Shown piece after piece: positions 8,933 through 18,083 of a DNA stretch of 64,000 nt (positions are counted from its first letter, which is position 1; the number at the start of each line of letters is the position of its first letter). The notes beneath the pieces were generated by a model. That model ran no database searches. It worked only from the letters and a program-made list of their open reading frames with translations, and was not told the DNA's origin. The position numbers were made by a program, and so were the translations under genes. Location of the stretch: NCBI RefSeq assembly GCF_006439335.1, contig NZ_SAWY01000036.1, forward strand, positions 248,356-312,355. The letters are read 5' to 3'. This DNA comes from Litorilituus lipolyticus. GTDB taxonomy: Bacteria; Pseudomonadota; Gammaproteobacteria; Enterobacterales; Alteromonadaceae.

Positions 8933-11740
8933 ATGAATCAAGAAGTTAAAGCGCTTAGATCTGAACTAGCGTTATTAAAGCTTCAGTTTAGTGAACGAGT
9001 GAGTGCTGTAGAGGCGCGATTAAATGAGCTACTTGAGCAAGAAAACCCTTCTGCCAGTAGCCTTGAACAAAGCACTATCACAGAAGTACAACGTGAGATT
9101 CAGGAAACAGAATCATTACTCCCCGAAACAGCAGCTGAATATTTAGCACTGAACAGCCAAGTGAAAGCTTCTGTACCTGCTGAACCGTCCTTTATCACAC
9201 TTTTTTTTCAAACCATTCTATCTTCATTCTTCGATTGGTTCTCACCCGTTACAAAGATTTATCAGACATACAAAGATCGCGGCATGCTAGGTATTTTTAT
9301 TCTAACTATTGTTGGAATAGCCTTAACTTTAGCGGGCTTTGGTTACTTGATGCAGTTATTAATAGATCAACTCGGGGCTGGATCTAAGTCCCTATTAATG
9401 TGCGTTGCCGCGGTATTTGTAATGGGTGTGGGCATCGCATTAAAACTTAAAACGAAATTTTCAGAGTTTGCTACTGCCATTGTAACCCTGGGTATTTTAT
9501 TGTCATATAGCACCATTTACTTTTCAGGTAGTGTTTACGAAATAATCCCTAATATTGCTGTGTTATTTTTATACTTGTTAATAGCCTTAATTTGTCATTT
9601 TTTAGCTCTTTGGCTTGATACTAAAATAGTGGCTAGCCTTGGTATTATAGGGATAGCTACTATGCCTATACTGTCAAATACCATTCAAGTAGAGCCCTTT
9701 TATTACTTGATGTCTTTAGCATTTGTTACGACCAGTAGCTTGATTTTAGCTTACAGAATAAGTGCTTCGTGGCTTGCTAATGTAAGTTTAGCCTTTTGTA
9801 TTGTAGCGTTAGAGTGGACCATAGGCGTTGAAACGGTAAGTGTTTCAGCTTGGCTAGTAAATCTGTTTTACTTGTTATTTTTTACCTATATCACAATGAC
9901 ATTAATTAAAGCTACAGACTCAAACTATAGAGTCTTAGTTTTATTGGCCGCATTAGTTGGAGCAACAATATTACTTTTCTTTCAAGCGGGTACGCTATTT
10001 TCAACACAAATGACTGCATGTTTTGCGCTAAATGCTGCTATTTCAGCTTTTACTAGCACATTATTTTATAGAATCAGGCACAACTTAACTCATGTTCTTA
10101 TTTTACTCTCTGCTTTGTGGGCTGTTTTAGCGGTTGTTAGTTCAATTAGTAATGCATACTGGGGTATTGCTTGGGCTGTTGAAGGCATGCTATTACTTTT
10201 TATTGGTCGCAAGTATGCAATGACCACGGTAATAAATCAGGGACAGGTTTTAACTTCTTTAGCATTAATATATTGTTGGTCGGCACTACTGAGGTATTTT
10301 CCACTGCCAGCGTTAAAGTCTGCTGATGGTTGGTTATTATCGATTGTGATTATTGTTGTTCTTGGCACGTGGCAAAGATTAATAAGTAATTCAAACATTT
10401 TTGATAAAGTAACCCAGAACAAAATCAAGCCTTTTTTACAGCTAGTTGAAGTGATTTGGCTGTCTGTATTAGTTATTGCGAGTTTAAATTTATGGCTAGG
10501 TGACTGGACTGGCGCTATGGTTATTTTATTGCAGTTGCTGCTGTTATTTAGGGCTAAGCAATGTAAGCAAGTCTCTATTGAAATCTTTGCTTCGGCATTG
10601 ATATTAGTGCCGCTATTTTACGCTTATAACGGTGTATTAATGGTTGATAGTTATCGTTTCATGATGTTGCCTCTTTTTGCCAAAGTGGCTGTTATCTCGG
10701 CGTTTGTGCAATTATGGTTATGGTCTGCATTTTATCGGAAGTATCAGCCAGATAGTGCAATAAAAGAAATTGCAGAATCGGCCAGAATACTATTTTATAT
10801 GTTGCTCCCAGTATGCTGGGTCGGCTCCGTTATACGTAGGTTTGATGAAAATGCATTAATGGTAATTTGGATGTCACCGCTAATCGCATTGTTCTTTGCT
10901 CAAAAAGTTAAGCATCAATTATTGGTGAAAGAAGTCAAAGTACTTACTTTGTTAGCGAGCCTTGCTTTGATCTTGTTGGTAGGGCAATTAACGCTGATAT
11001 ATGGCCTCGTTGCGTTAATAGGGTTTATGATTTTTTATAGTGCGGCTTTCTACTTTGATAAAAAAGTTTCTCAATCAGAACTTTGCCAGTTCATCTGTAG
11101 CTGTGGGCTTATATCTCTAGGTTTTGCACTACCAAGCATAATAGGATTTCAAACTAATAGCTTATTAATAGGTCTTATTTTTATGGCGATGCTTTGGGTT
11201 GCCTATATGACTATGCTGAACCTTTCAGAACATGTTAAACGAAACGAGCTCACCATAGCTATTATCAATATTATGTTAGTTATTGTGGCCTGGTGGTTAA
11301 CTTATTTCAACGCCATGTACGCATGTATACCGGTAATGTTTTTAATAGGCGCCCTTTATCAAAAACACGCTTTATTTATTGATACGCGCTTAGGCCGCTT
11401 AGTTGGACAACATGGCGACTTATTTCTTCATACTATTGCTGCCATTACCTATATCACGCTGTTTACATCATTGGTTGATTATCGTTTGGATTTATTAGTT
11501 GCTCCTGCATTAGCGGTTCATGGAGCAATCATTCTCTTTTTGAAAGACAGGCGAGTCTTTACTGTTAAATACAGTTTTGCTCTGATTTTGTTAGGTATCA
11601 CTAAACTTGCATTGGTCGATGCGGCTAATGCATTACTATGGCAGAAAGTTATGCTCTTTATGGGCATAGGCGTATTTATTCTAGCTGCGTCATTTTGGTA
11701 TCAAAAATTGGTTAAACAAGCCGAATCTGAACTTGTTTAA
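8933..11740 (+). CDS. DUF2339 large integral membrane protein
   Basis: The N-terminal ~60 residues form a charged coiled coil (MNQEVKALRSELALLKLQFSERV, cut here at the start of the heptads). About 25 consecutive hydrophobic segments follow through to the C-terminus. This coiled-coil-plus-multispan design with ~935 residues matches DUF2339 proteins, whose role is unknown but probably concerns the envelope. Three ATGs lie in frame; the third, at 8933, is best spaced from AGGA (seven bases). The gene seems to be monocistronic, with a hairpin about 125 bases after its stop. Confidence 0.75.
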   Translation: MNQEVKALRSELALLKLQFSERVSAVEARLNELLEQENPSASSLEQSTITEVQREIQETESLLPETAAEYLALNSQVKASVPAEPSFITLFFQTILSSFFDWFSPVTKIYQTYKDRGMLGIFILTIVGIALTLAGFGYLMQLLIDQLGAGSKSLLMCVAAVFVMGVGIALKLKTKFSEFATAIVTLGILLSYSTIYFSGSVYEIIPNIAVLFLYLLIALICHFLALWLDTKIVASLGIIGIATMPILSNTIQVEPFYYLMSLAFVTTSSLILAYRISASWLANVSLAFCIVALEWTIGVETVSVSAWLVNLFYLLFFTYITMTLIKATDSNYRVLVLLAALVGATILLFFQAGTLFSTQMTACFALNAAISAFTSTLFYRIRHNLTHVLILLSALWAVLAVVSSISNAYWGIAWAVEGMLLLFIGRKYAMTTVINQGQVLTSLALIYCWSALLRYFPLPALKSADGWLLSIVIIVVLGTWQRLISNSNIFDKVTQNKIKPFLQLVEVIWLSVLVIASLNLWLGDWTGAMVILLQLLLLFRAKQCKQVSIEIFASALILVPLFYAYNGVLMVDSYRFMMLPLFAKVAVISAFVQLWLWSAFYRKYQPDSAIKEIAESARILFYMLLPVCWVGSVIRRFDENALMVIWMSPLIALFFAQKVKHQLLVKEVKVLTLLASLALILLVGQLTLIYGLVALIGFMIFYSAAFYFDKKVSQSELCQFICSCGLISLGFALPSIIGFQTNSLLIGLIFMAMLWVAYMTMLNLSEHVKRNELTIAIINIMLVIVAWWLTYFNAMYACIPVMFLIGALYQKHALFIDTRLGRLVGQHGDLFLHTIAAITYITLFTSLVDYRLDLLVAPALAVHGAIILFLKDRRVFTVKYSFALILLGITKLALVDAANALLWQKVMLFMGIGVFILAASFWYQKLVKQAESELV

Positions 11741-12092
11741 TGAATGAAGAGTAGTTACCTATTCCAACATTCATTGTAAAAATGCTGATTGGCGGCACTT
11801 GGGGAAGATTTATAAATATCAAGGCTAGATATCATGCTGTCATTTTGTTTTTATGCGTAAAGTTTTAACCAGCTAGTCTTCAAAAGGCTAGCTGGTTACT
11901 CATCATTTCAATAAGCATATCACGTGTTGTAAAGAGCAAAACTTTCTTGCTCGCACCTAAATAAACCTTTAAATTTACTAATAAAATTCAATTCGCAACC
12001 GCTGGTTGACAAATTAACAACTTGGCTTGCTGGTTTGCAACTGACCGTTTTTCTATGCTGAACACTCAACATTGAATGAAAAAGAGAACACT
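11741..12092. other. intergenic, 350 bases
   Basis: It contains one clear hairpin (listed separately). No gene or RNA is otherwise recognisable. GCTGGTT occurs three times (11891, 12001 and ~12030), which may be chance. Confidence 0.35.
11867..11897. terminator. 10-bp hairpin, possible terminator
   Basis: AACCAGCTAG (11867-11876) and CTAGCTGGTT (11888-11897) are exact inverted copies around an 11-base loop downstream of the DUF2339 gene. No T-run follows on the plus strand, so termination is uncertain. Confidence 0.4.
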
Positions 12093-13070
12093 ATGATATT
12101 AGCAGAAAAAATTATCCAATTAAGAAAGAAGCTAGGTTGGTCGCAAGAAGAATTAGCGGAAAAAATGGGTATTTCTAGACAGTCAGTTTCAAAATGGGAA
12201 AGCACTAATAGCATTCCTGATTTGAATAAAATTATTAAGCTTGCAGAAATATTTGATGTTTCAACAGACTTTCTATTAAAGGATGAATATGAAGTTTCAA
12301 AAAGTGTGGGTGAAAACAATACCCCTAGTGCAATGCAAGTTACTTTGGAGCAATCTTTAAAATACGTAGAAAGCAAAGTGGCAATCTCGTACTTAGTCAC
12401 TAAAGGTGTGATCTTATGCCTTTGCTCAGTTGTGCCATTATTTTTCTTTTTGGCAATGGCAGAAACTACTCGAATGGGGATAACGGGTGATATTGCTGCG
12501 GCAATGGGCGTGTTAGGTGTTTTGATCTTAGTTTCAATTGCAGTAAGCTTTTTTATAAAGACTAACCAATTTGATAGTGAAATTGCGCTAATAGATAATG
12601 AACAGTTTGAATTGGCTTATGGTGTTCACAGTGTTTTTACTGAAAAATTAGAAAAATTTAGAGCCACTTATAATCTTAGATTATCTATTAGTATTTTCTT
12701 ATTTATTATCAGCTTTGTCCCTTTGATGTTTGTTAGCGTGTTTTCGGGCGGCTCGGACACTGTATTAATGATGCTAATAGTACTTATGCTCATTATCTCA
12801 ATTGGGATTTTTATTTTGCTACCTGTTTCAGCTAGATTTGATGCTTATAATAATATCCTAAAAGACCATAGTGATTCTGAAAAAAGTAAACGCACCAAAA
12901 GGGCTGAGAAGTTGGCAGCGTTTTATTGGCCATTATTAACGGCAGTTTTTCTTGGTTGGAGTTTATGGACCATGGATTGGGGTGTTACGTGGATTGTTTG
13001 GCCAGTAGGCGCTGTGCTTTTTGCGGCATTGCTGGGCTTAATGGAATTGTTTGATAAAGAAGAGTCATAA
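12093..13070 (+). CDS. XRE-family regulator with C-terminal membrane domain
   Basis: Residues ~1-65 are a Cro/CI helix-turn-helix (IIQLRKKLGWSQEELAEKMG, then ISRQSVSKWES). After a linker there are six or so hydrophobic helices (residues ~110-320). DNA-binding proteins of this type that are tied to the membrane often regulate neighbouring transport or stress genes. The ATG at 12093 starts right at the domain; a TTG seven codons earlier is possible but poorly placed. The acetyltransferase gene follows 97 bases later on the same strand and may be co-transcribed. Confidence 0.8.
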   Translation: MILAEKIIQLRKKLGWSQEELAEKMGISRQSVSKWESTNSIPDLNKIIKLAEIFDVSTDFLLKDEYEVSKSVGENNTPSAMQVTLEQSLKYVESKVAISYLVTKGVILCLCSVVPLFFFLAMAETTRMGITGDIAAAMGVLGVLILVSIAVSFFIKTNQFDSEIALIDNEQFELAYGVHSVFTEKLEKFRATYNLRLSISIFLFIISFVPLMFVSVFSGGSDTVLMMLIVLMLIISIGIFILLPVSARFDAYNNILKDHSDSEKSKRTKRAEKLAAFYWPLLTAVFLGWSLWTMDWGVTWIVWPVGAVLFAALLGLMELFDKEES

Positions 13071-13167
13071 GGCCTTAGTTCTTCATATCTGTGGAAACCC
13101 CTTATTTAGGCGTCATTTTGTATTGATTGAGAGTGACGTAAATGTGCAAGCAGGAAGTGTTGATTTA

Positions 13168-13638
13168 ATGAGCCAGATTGAAATTGTTTTGTTTAAAGAA
13201 GAGTATGCAAACTCTGTACTTGAGTTGATGCATAGTACACCTGAAGTGGACCATCACACTGACTATACGCTTTGGCAGGCGGCATATTTTGATCCCGGGT
13301 TGTTTTTTGTCGCGTTGAAAAATAATCTAGTTGTGGGTTATCTGTTTGGTAGAAACAGTCATGACAGCGTATTACTTTGGCAATTTGCGGTAAGTAAAGC
13401 ATATCAAGGGAGCGGAATTGGAAAAAAACTAGTTTCCGCTTTTATCTTGTCAGCTAAAACACAGCAATATCGCAAAATTTTCACTACCATAACCAAAGAA
13501 AATAATGCGTCGAAAGCTGCCATATATTCAGCTGCCAAACAACATGGTCTATTAGTAAGTGAAGTCGGTGAAACGTCTAATTTTGGCGGTAAGATGAAGC
13601 CTGAGAAAATATTCAAAATTGATCTGAAAATATCATGA
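13168..13638 (+). CDS. GNAT-family N-acetyltransferase
   Basis: This 156-residue protein has the GNAT core: a beta strand (LLWQFAVSKAYQGSGIGKKL) whose QGSGIGKKL is the acetyl-CoA pyrophosphate-binding Q/RxxGxG/A loop, then ITKENNASKAAIYSAAKQHG, the typical B-motif. The substrate is unknown; the pattern somewhat resembles diaminobutyrate acetyltransferases, but no ectoine genes are nearby. The ATG at 13168 is preferred because AGGAAG stands ten bases upstream; the longer frame would overlap the XRE regulator. The NAT gene follows 54 bases later. Confidence 0.75.
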   Translation: MSQIEIVLFKEEYANSVLELMHSTPEVDHHTDYTLWQAAYFDPGLFFVALKNNLVVGYLFGRNSHDSVLLWQFAVSKAYQGSGIGKKLVSAFILSAKTQQYRKIFTTITKENNASKAAIYSAAKQHGLLVSEVGETSNFGGKMKPEKIFKIDLKIS

Positions 13639-13692
13639 CTAACAAAGGTATGAATTAATTTATTGCGTTTTTGTTTTACTAGGGAGTCGCTC

Positions 13693-14451
13693 TTGAGTGT
13701 TTTTAATGAAAAGAAGTATCTACAACGGCTCGGTATAACAGACGATATTCATGTCGATATTACCAGTTTATACAAACTACATAATGCGCAGTTATTCACT
13801 ATTCCATTTGAAAATTTCGATGTCATGTTAAATGGCTTAATCGATTTAAATCCTGAGATTGTTTTTAATAAGTTAGTGAATAATTTTAGAGGTGGTTATT
13901 GTTTCGAGTTAAACAGCCTTTTATTATCTGCTATGCAATCGTTTGGTTTCGATGCTAGAGCGCTATTAGCTAGAGTTCATGTCGCAGGAGTTACAACAGG
14001 CCGTGGTCATCAAGTTTCTTTAGTGATGATAGGGTCAGAACAATGGCTTGTTGATGTTGGCTTTGGCTCTAACTCTCCTAGAGCGCCATTAAAATTGATT
14101 TATGATGAAGAGATTCATTGTGATAAACAAATATTTCGGTTTATTGCCGATTCGCAGTTTGGCACTATGCTACAGCTGTGGTTGGATGATGAGTGGTCTA
14201 ATTTATATAGTTTTGATTTTGAACATGTTTGTATAGGGGATATAGAATACGGCAACCATTACACTTCCACTAGTAAGGGTTCTATTTTTACACAAGCTTA
14301 TGTTGCGGCATTACATACTGAAAATGGTGTTATTACACTATTACAAAATCAGATAAAAATTAAAGACAACAATGCAGAAACCATCGTGCAATTTGATACT
14401 GACGAAGAGATGAAGGCATTAGCAAAAAACTACCTGAATATTCACTTTTAA
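13693..14451 (+). CDS. arylamine N-acetyltransferase
   Basis: The enzyme transfers acetyl from acetyl-CoA to arylamines or hydrazines in the cytosol. The catalytic triad is visible: Cys70 in FRGGYCFELN, His106 in TTGRGHQVSLV and Asp121 in WLVDVGFGSNSPRAPL. The 252-residue length is in the usual 250-280 range. The start is TTG, chosen because AGGGAG lies six bases upstream (13681-13686) and because it begins right at the domain. It follows the GNAT gene closely and may be in one transcript. The physiological substrate is not evident. Confidence 0.88.
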   Translation: MSVFNEKKYLQRLGITDDIHVDITSLYKLHNAQLFTIPFENFDVMLNGLIDLNPEIVFNKLVNNFRGGYCFELNSLLLSAMQSFGFDARALLARVHVAGVTTGRGHQVSLVMIGSEQWLVDVGFGSNSPRAPLKLIYDEEIHCDKQIFRFIADSQFGTMLQLWLDDEWSNLYSFDFEHVCIGDIEYGNHYTSTSKGSIFTQAYVAALHTENGVITLLQNQIKIKDNNAETIVQFDTDEEMKALAKNYLNIHF

Positions 14452-14596
14452 AGCCGTGATATTAATAATATTTTGTGATTAGCAAAGAAAGTGGAGAGTG
14501 GGAGATAAAGCTCTATTCTCTTTACTATGTATTCAAAAGAGATGAATTGGCCCAACAGTTTAACCTTGCTAATCACCATTTAAGATTTATACATCA

Positions 14597-14782
14597 TCAC
14601 ATGCCAACAGGCACGGTACCTCTAATTTTCAATCCATATGGCGTATCAGTCACATCTATCCTGTGATAGTTAAGCGCAAAAGTCATTGCTTGCAACTTAC
14701 ATTGCTTTTTTCCATTTATCAGTAAATTGTCTTGTTTAGAGAGTTTAATTTTTCGAATTGCTTGTGGTGTGTTGAATTCCAT
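14597..14782 (-). CDS. small hypothetical protein, 61 aa
   Basis: I do not recognise it. The reading frame has a good Shine-Dalgarno sequence (AAAGGAA, seven bases before ATG) and a protein-like composition (MEFNTPQAIRKIKLSKQDNL, later DTPYGLKIRGTVPVG). An overlapping plus-strand frame lacks such support. It ends convergently 145 bases from the NAT gene. Its upstream region abuts the MITE copy at 14823, so its promoter may lie close to or partly in the mobile repeat. Confidence 0.45.
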   Translation of the reverse strand: MEFNTPQAIRKIKLSKQDNLLINGKKQCKLQAMTFALNYHRIDVTDTPYGLKIRGTVPVGM

Positions 14783-14822
14783 TTCTTTATTCCTTTAGTG
14801 TAATTTTCTTTGTTTGTATAAC

Positions 14823-14965
14823 TAATCTCAACTCGGGATAACAACTTGCTTTCTAGTAGTTTATTTGCCTTGTAATAAAAAAAATCTCCAAGCTAGAGCA
14901 ATGAAAAATTTAAATTTACATACATTTAAAATAGCTAGCTAATTTCTTATCCCGAGTTGAGGTTA
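14823..14965. mobile_element. MITE-like element, copy 1 (143 bp)
   Basis: The ends are inverted repeats with one mismatch in 19: TAATCTCAACTCGGGATAA on the left and TTATCCCGAGTTGAGGTTA on the right. No coding capacity. A related copy is at 40495-40693, sharing the left internal block GGATAACAACTTGCTTTCTAG and the right block that includes TTTACATACATTT and CTAGCTAATTTCTTAT. Two dispersed non-coding copies with terminal inverted repeats define a MITE-like element. The parent transposase is not in the window. Confidence 0.75.
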
Positions 14966-15127
14966 AATATCGTACAAGCCTCAGTGTAGATCAAAAGTTA
15001 TTTAATGCGAGTTAAAGACTAGGTTTTGATACGTTTTGTTACTATTTCTTTAATATCACGGTATTCCGATTTCACCTGATCTTTTACCTTTCATGCTTAA
15101 TGCCATTGGTTAAATTTACTGATCGTC

Positions 15128-15155
15128 TTGTATATAACAAATTTGTTATATACAA
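15128..15155. promoter_or_regulatory. 28-bp perfect palindrome, likely ArsR operator
   Basis: The arms TTGTATATAACAAA and TTTGTTATATACAA meet without a gap, 29 bases before the ATG of the ArsC-ArsR fusion gene. ArsR repressors bind AT-rich palindromes over their own promoters and leave when arsenite binds. The position and symmetry make this the obvious autoregulatory operator of the four-gene arsenic operon. Confidence 0.8.
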
Positions 15156-15184
15156 TGGCGGCCATGCTATACAAGGTATTAACT

Positions 15185-15946
15185 ATGAAAGTTCTTTTTT
15201 TATGTACAGAAAATTCGGCTCGCTCAATTATGGCGGAAGCTTTATTAAGGCATCATGGCAAAGATAAGTTTCAGGTATTTAGTGCGGGTGCTAGCCCTAC
15301 GGCTGTTGATGAGAATGCTTTAAAAGCGATTGAACACTTTGGTTTATCTGTTGATGGTTTGCAGTCACAGAGTGTAGATGAGTATGTAGACCAACATTTT
15401 GATTATGTGATTACCTTATGTGATCAAGCAGTACTAGAATGTGAAAACAGAATTGACGGAACTAATTGCCTTGCATGGAGTTTTCCTGAACCACGCACAA
15501 GAAAAGATATAAACCCTTTCGAAAAAACGTTACAAGAAATCAATGAACGTATAAAAAACTTTATGCATGAATATCAGGATATTTCTTCAGCGTCGTTAAC
15601 ACCAACGAACTTCTATAAAGCATTAGCAGATGATATTCGTTTGAAAACCTTGCTACTTATTGTGGTTGAAAAAGAACTTTGTGTTTGTGAACTCATGGCT
15701 GCACTCGGCGAAGAAAGCCAACCGAAAGTATCACGTCATTTGGCTCAGCTAAGAAAATCAGGGTTACTGGCTGTACGAAAAAACCAACAGTGGGTTTATT
15801 ACTTTTTGAATCCAACTCTACCCACATGGATGAAAACTATTATCACTTCTACGGTGGTAAATGAGCCAATTTTCATTCAGAAAGAATTAGCGCGATTAAA
15901 TGCGATGGGTGAACGTCCGAACCGCATAGCTAGTTTTTGCAATTAG
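15185..15946 (+). CDS. arsenate reductase-ArsR repressor fusion
   Basis: Residues 1-~131 are a low-molecular-weight phosphatase-type ArsC: P-loop Cys7 in CTENSARS, and the redox pair Cys79 and Cys86 (C-X6-C), the spacing of thioredoxin-coupled arsenate reductases. Residues ~138-253 are an ArsR winged helix with the As(III) site Cys166-Val-Cys168 in ELCVCEL and the recognition helix [16 protein letters not shown]. One protein thus reduces arsenate and senses the product. The general-acid region reads FPEP where the family usually has DP, so Glu102 replaces Asp. ATG 15185 has AAGG eight bases upstream; the longer frame would start inside the operator. Confidence 0.92.
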   Translation: MKVLFLCTENSARSIMAEALLRHHGKDKFQVFSAGASPTAVDENALKAIEHFGLSVDGLQSQSVDEYVDQHFDYVITLCDQAVLECENRIDGTNCLAWSFPEPRTRKDINPFEKTLQEINERIKNFMHEYQDISSASLTPTNFYKALADDIRLKTLLLIVVEKELCVCELMAALGEESQPKVSRHLAQLRKSGLLAVRKNQQWVYYFLNPTLPTWMKTIITSTVVNEPIFIQKELARLNAMGERPNRIASFCN

Positions 15947-15971
15947 TGTCATTGATATTAAGGAATTAGGT

Positions 15972-17006
15972 ATGGGAATTTTTGAGCGTTACTTATCAGT
16001 TTGGGTTGGGCTTTGTATAGTTGCTGGTGTGATATTAGGGAGCATCTTCCCTGAGGCATTTGCTTTAATCGCCTCGTTAGAAATTGCTCATGTCAATGTT
16101 GTAGTGGCGGTATTTATTTGGGTAATGATTTTTCCAATGATGGTGCAGATAGATTTCTCAGCTATCAAAGAAGTAGGTAATAATCCGAAAGGATTAGTGT
16201 TAACTCTCATCATTAATTGGTTAATTAAGCCTTTTTCTATGGCTTTACTGGGCTGGCTGTTTTTTGAAGGAATATTTGCTGATTATGTTTCTGCAGATAC
16301 TGCACAAGAATACATTGCAGGTATGATTTTATTGGGTGTTGCTCCGTGTACTGCAATGGTCTTTGTTTGGTCACAACTTACTCGAGGTGATGCGAATTAT
16401 ACCTTAGTTCAGGTCTCTGTTAATGATGTCATCATGATATTTGCCTTTGCACCGATTGCAGGCTTTTTACTTGGTGTGACTGATATTCATGTTCCTTGGA
16501 ATACGCTATTTTTATCGGTTGTACTTTATGTGGTATTACCGCTGGTTGTTGGTGCAATAGTGCGTAACCTGTTAAATAAATCATCAAAAGATGAAGGAGC
16601 AATTAGTGACTTTTTAGCAAAAGTGAAGCCTTTTTCAATCATGGGCCTATTAGCAACGGTTGTGCTGTTATTTGGTTTTCAAGCTAAGACAATATTAGCC
16701 GAGCCAAAAGATATTGTTTTGATCGCTATCCCTTTGGTAATTCAAACTTACGGTATTTTCTTTATTAGTTACTTTGCTGCATTAAAGCTAAAACTAAAAT
16801 TTAATATTGCTGCGCCAGCTTGTTTAATTGGCACCTCTAACTTTTTTGAATTGGCGGTTGCTGTAGCAATTTCCTTATTTGGTTTACATTCAGGTGCAGC
16901 ATTGGCAACTGTGGTAGGTGTATTGGTTGAGGTACCCGTTATGTTGTCACTGGTTGCGTTTGCCAACAAAACTCAACATTGGTTCAAGCAAAACCAGTCG
17001 CTTTAA
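15972..17006 (+). CDS. acr3: ACR3-family arsenite efflux permease
   Basis: This 344-residue inner membrane protein has ten predicted helices. It carries the ACR3 hallmark cysteine in helix 4 ([23 protein letters not shown], quoted only in part here as [11 protein letters not shown]) and the helix-9/10 glutamate ([11 protein letters not shown]). It exports arsenite made by the upstream ArsC domain, using the proton-motive force. The gene begins 25 bases after the fusion gene stop with AAGGAATTAGGT upstream, clearly in one operon under the palindromic operator. Confidence 0.93.
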   Translation: MGIFERYLSVWVGLCIVAGVILGSIFPEAFALIASLEIAHVNVVVAVFIWVMIFPMMVQIDFSAIKEVGNNPKGLVLTLIINWLIKPFSMALLGWLFFEGIFADYVSADTAQEYIAGMILLGVAPCTAMVFVWSQLTRGDANYTLVQVSVNDVIMIFAFAPIAGFLLGVTDIHVPWNTLFLSVVLYVVLPLVVGAIVRNLLNKSSKDEGAISDFLAKVKPFSIMGLLATVVLLFGFQAKTILAEPKDIVLIAIPLVIQTYGIFFISYFAALKLKLKFNIAAPACLIGTSNFFELAVAVAISLFGLHSGAALATVVGVLVEVPVMLSLVAFANKTQHWFKQNQSL

Positions 17007-17062
17007 ACAACTAATAATGACAAGAAATTCACAATAATTAATACATATTTAAGGTAAAAGAA

Positions 17063-18070
17063 ATGACAATTAAAGTAGGAATTAATGGCTTTGGCCGCAT
17101 GGGGCGTTTAACACTACGTGCAGCTTTTGAATGGTCAGATATAGAGTTTGTACAAATTAATGATCCAGCAGGAAACGCAGAAACATTAGCTCATTTGCTT
17201 AAATATGATTCTGTCCATGGCATATGGGCAAATGAAGTTAATCATGATGAAAACCATATCATCATTAATAATCACGCCATTAAAGTGACACAAAACACTA
17301 GTATTGCGGAAACTGACTGGTCAGGCTGTGATGTTGTCATTGAAGCATCAGGTAAAATGAAAAAGAAATCTGTTCTTCAACAGTATTTAGATCAAGGCGT
17401 GAAAAAAGTTGTGGTTACCGCACCCGTTAAAGAAGAAGGTGTGCTAAATATTGTTATGGGCGTTAATGATGATTTATACCAAGTTGACCAGCATGATATT
17501 GTTACAGCTGCGTCATGTACTACTAACTGTTTAGCGCCTGTAGTAAAAGTTCTGCAAGAGGGGATTGGTATTAAGCATGGTTCAATGACAACAATTCATG
17601 ATATTACTAATACGCAAACTATTCTTGATGCTCCTCATAAAGACCTTCGACGCGCTAGAGCATGTGGCATGAGCCTTATTCCAACGACAACGGGTTCTGC
17701 AACGGCAATTACTCATATCTTTCCTGATTTAAAAGGTAAATTAAATGGCCATGCGATACGTATACCTTTAGCGAATGCCTCTATCACAGATTGCGTGTTT
17801 GAATTAGAGAAAGCAACGACTGAAGCTGAGATTAATACGTTGATGAAAACTGCAGCTGAGGGTGAGTTAAAAGATATTTTAGGTTATGAGGAAAAACCAT
17901 TAGTGTCGATAGACTATAAAACAGATCCTCGCTCTAGTATTGTTGATGCATTATCAACCATGGTGGTTAATGGTACCCAAGTTAAGCTCTATGTGTGGTA
18001 TGACAATGAATGGGGCTATGCAAACAGAACAGCCGAACTAACTTTAAAAGTTGCCCGCTCTATTTGTTAG
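17063..18070 (+). CDS. ars-operon glyceraldehyde-3-phosphate dehydrogenase
   Basis: A 335-residue type I GAPDH with the NAD-binding loop INGFGRMGR and catalytic Cys152 in [12 protein letters not shown]. In ars operons with arsJ, this enzyme uses arsenate in place of phosphate to form 1-arseno-3-phosphoglycerate, which ArsJ exports, giving arsenate resistance without reduction. That role is established for GAPDH/ArsJ pairs; here it is inferred from the 13-bp spacing to arsJ. A housekeeping glycolytic role is less likely given the location. AAGGTAAAAG precedes the ATG. Confidence 0.93.
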   Translation: MTIKVGINGFGRMGRLTLRAAFEWSDIEFVQINDPAGNAETLAHLLKYDSVHGIWANEVNHDENHIIINNHAIKVTQNTSIAETDWSGCDVVIEASGKMKKKSVLQQYLDQGVKKVVVTAPVKEEGVLNIVMGVNDDLYQVDQHDIVTAASCTTNCLAPVVKVLQEGIGIKHGSMTTIHDITNTQTILDAPHKDLRRARACGMSLIPTTTGSATAITHIFPDLKGKLNGHAIRIPLANASITDCVFELEKATTEAEINTLMKTAAEGELKDILGYEEKPLVSIDYKTDPRSSIVDALSTMVVNGTQVKLYVWYDNEWGYANRTAELTLKVARSIC

Positions 18071-18083
18071 GTGATTTTGACCT

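Noticed and set aside
14475..14666. Plus-strand 63-codon frame
   Set aside because: It has no ribosome-binding site, starts at GTG in the spacer after NAT, and overlaps a better-supported minus-strand frame.
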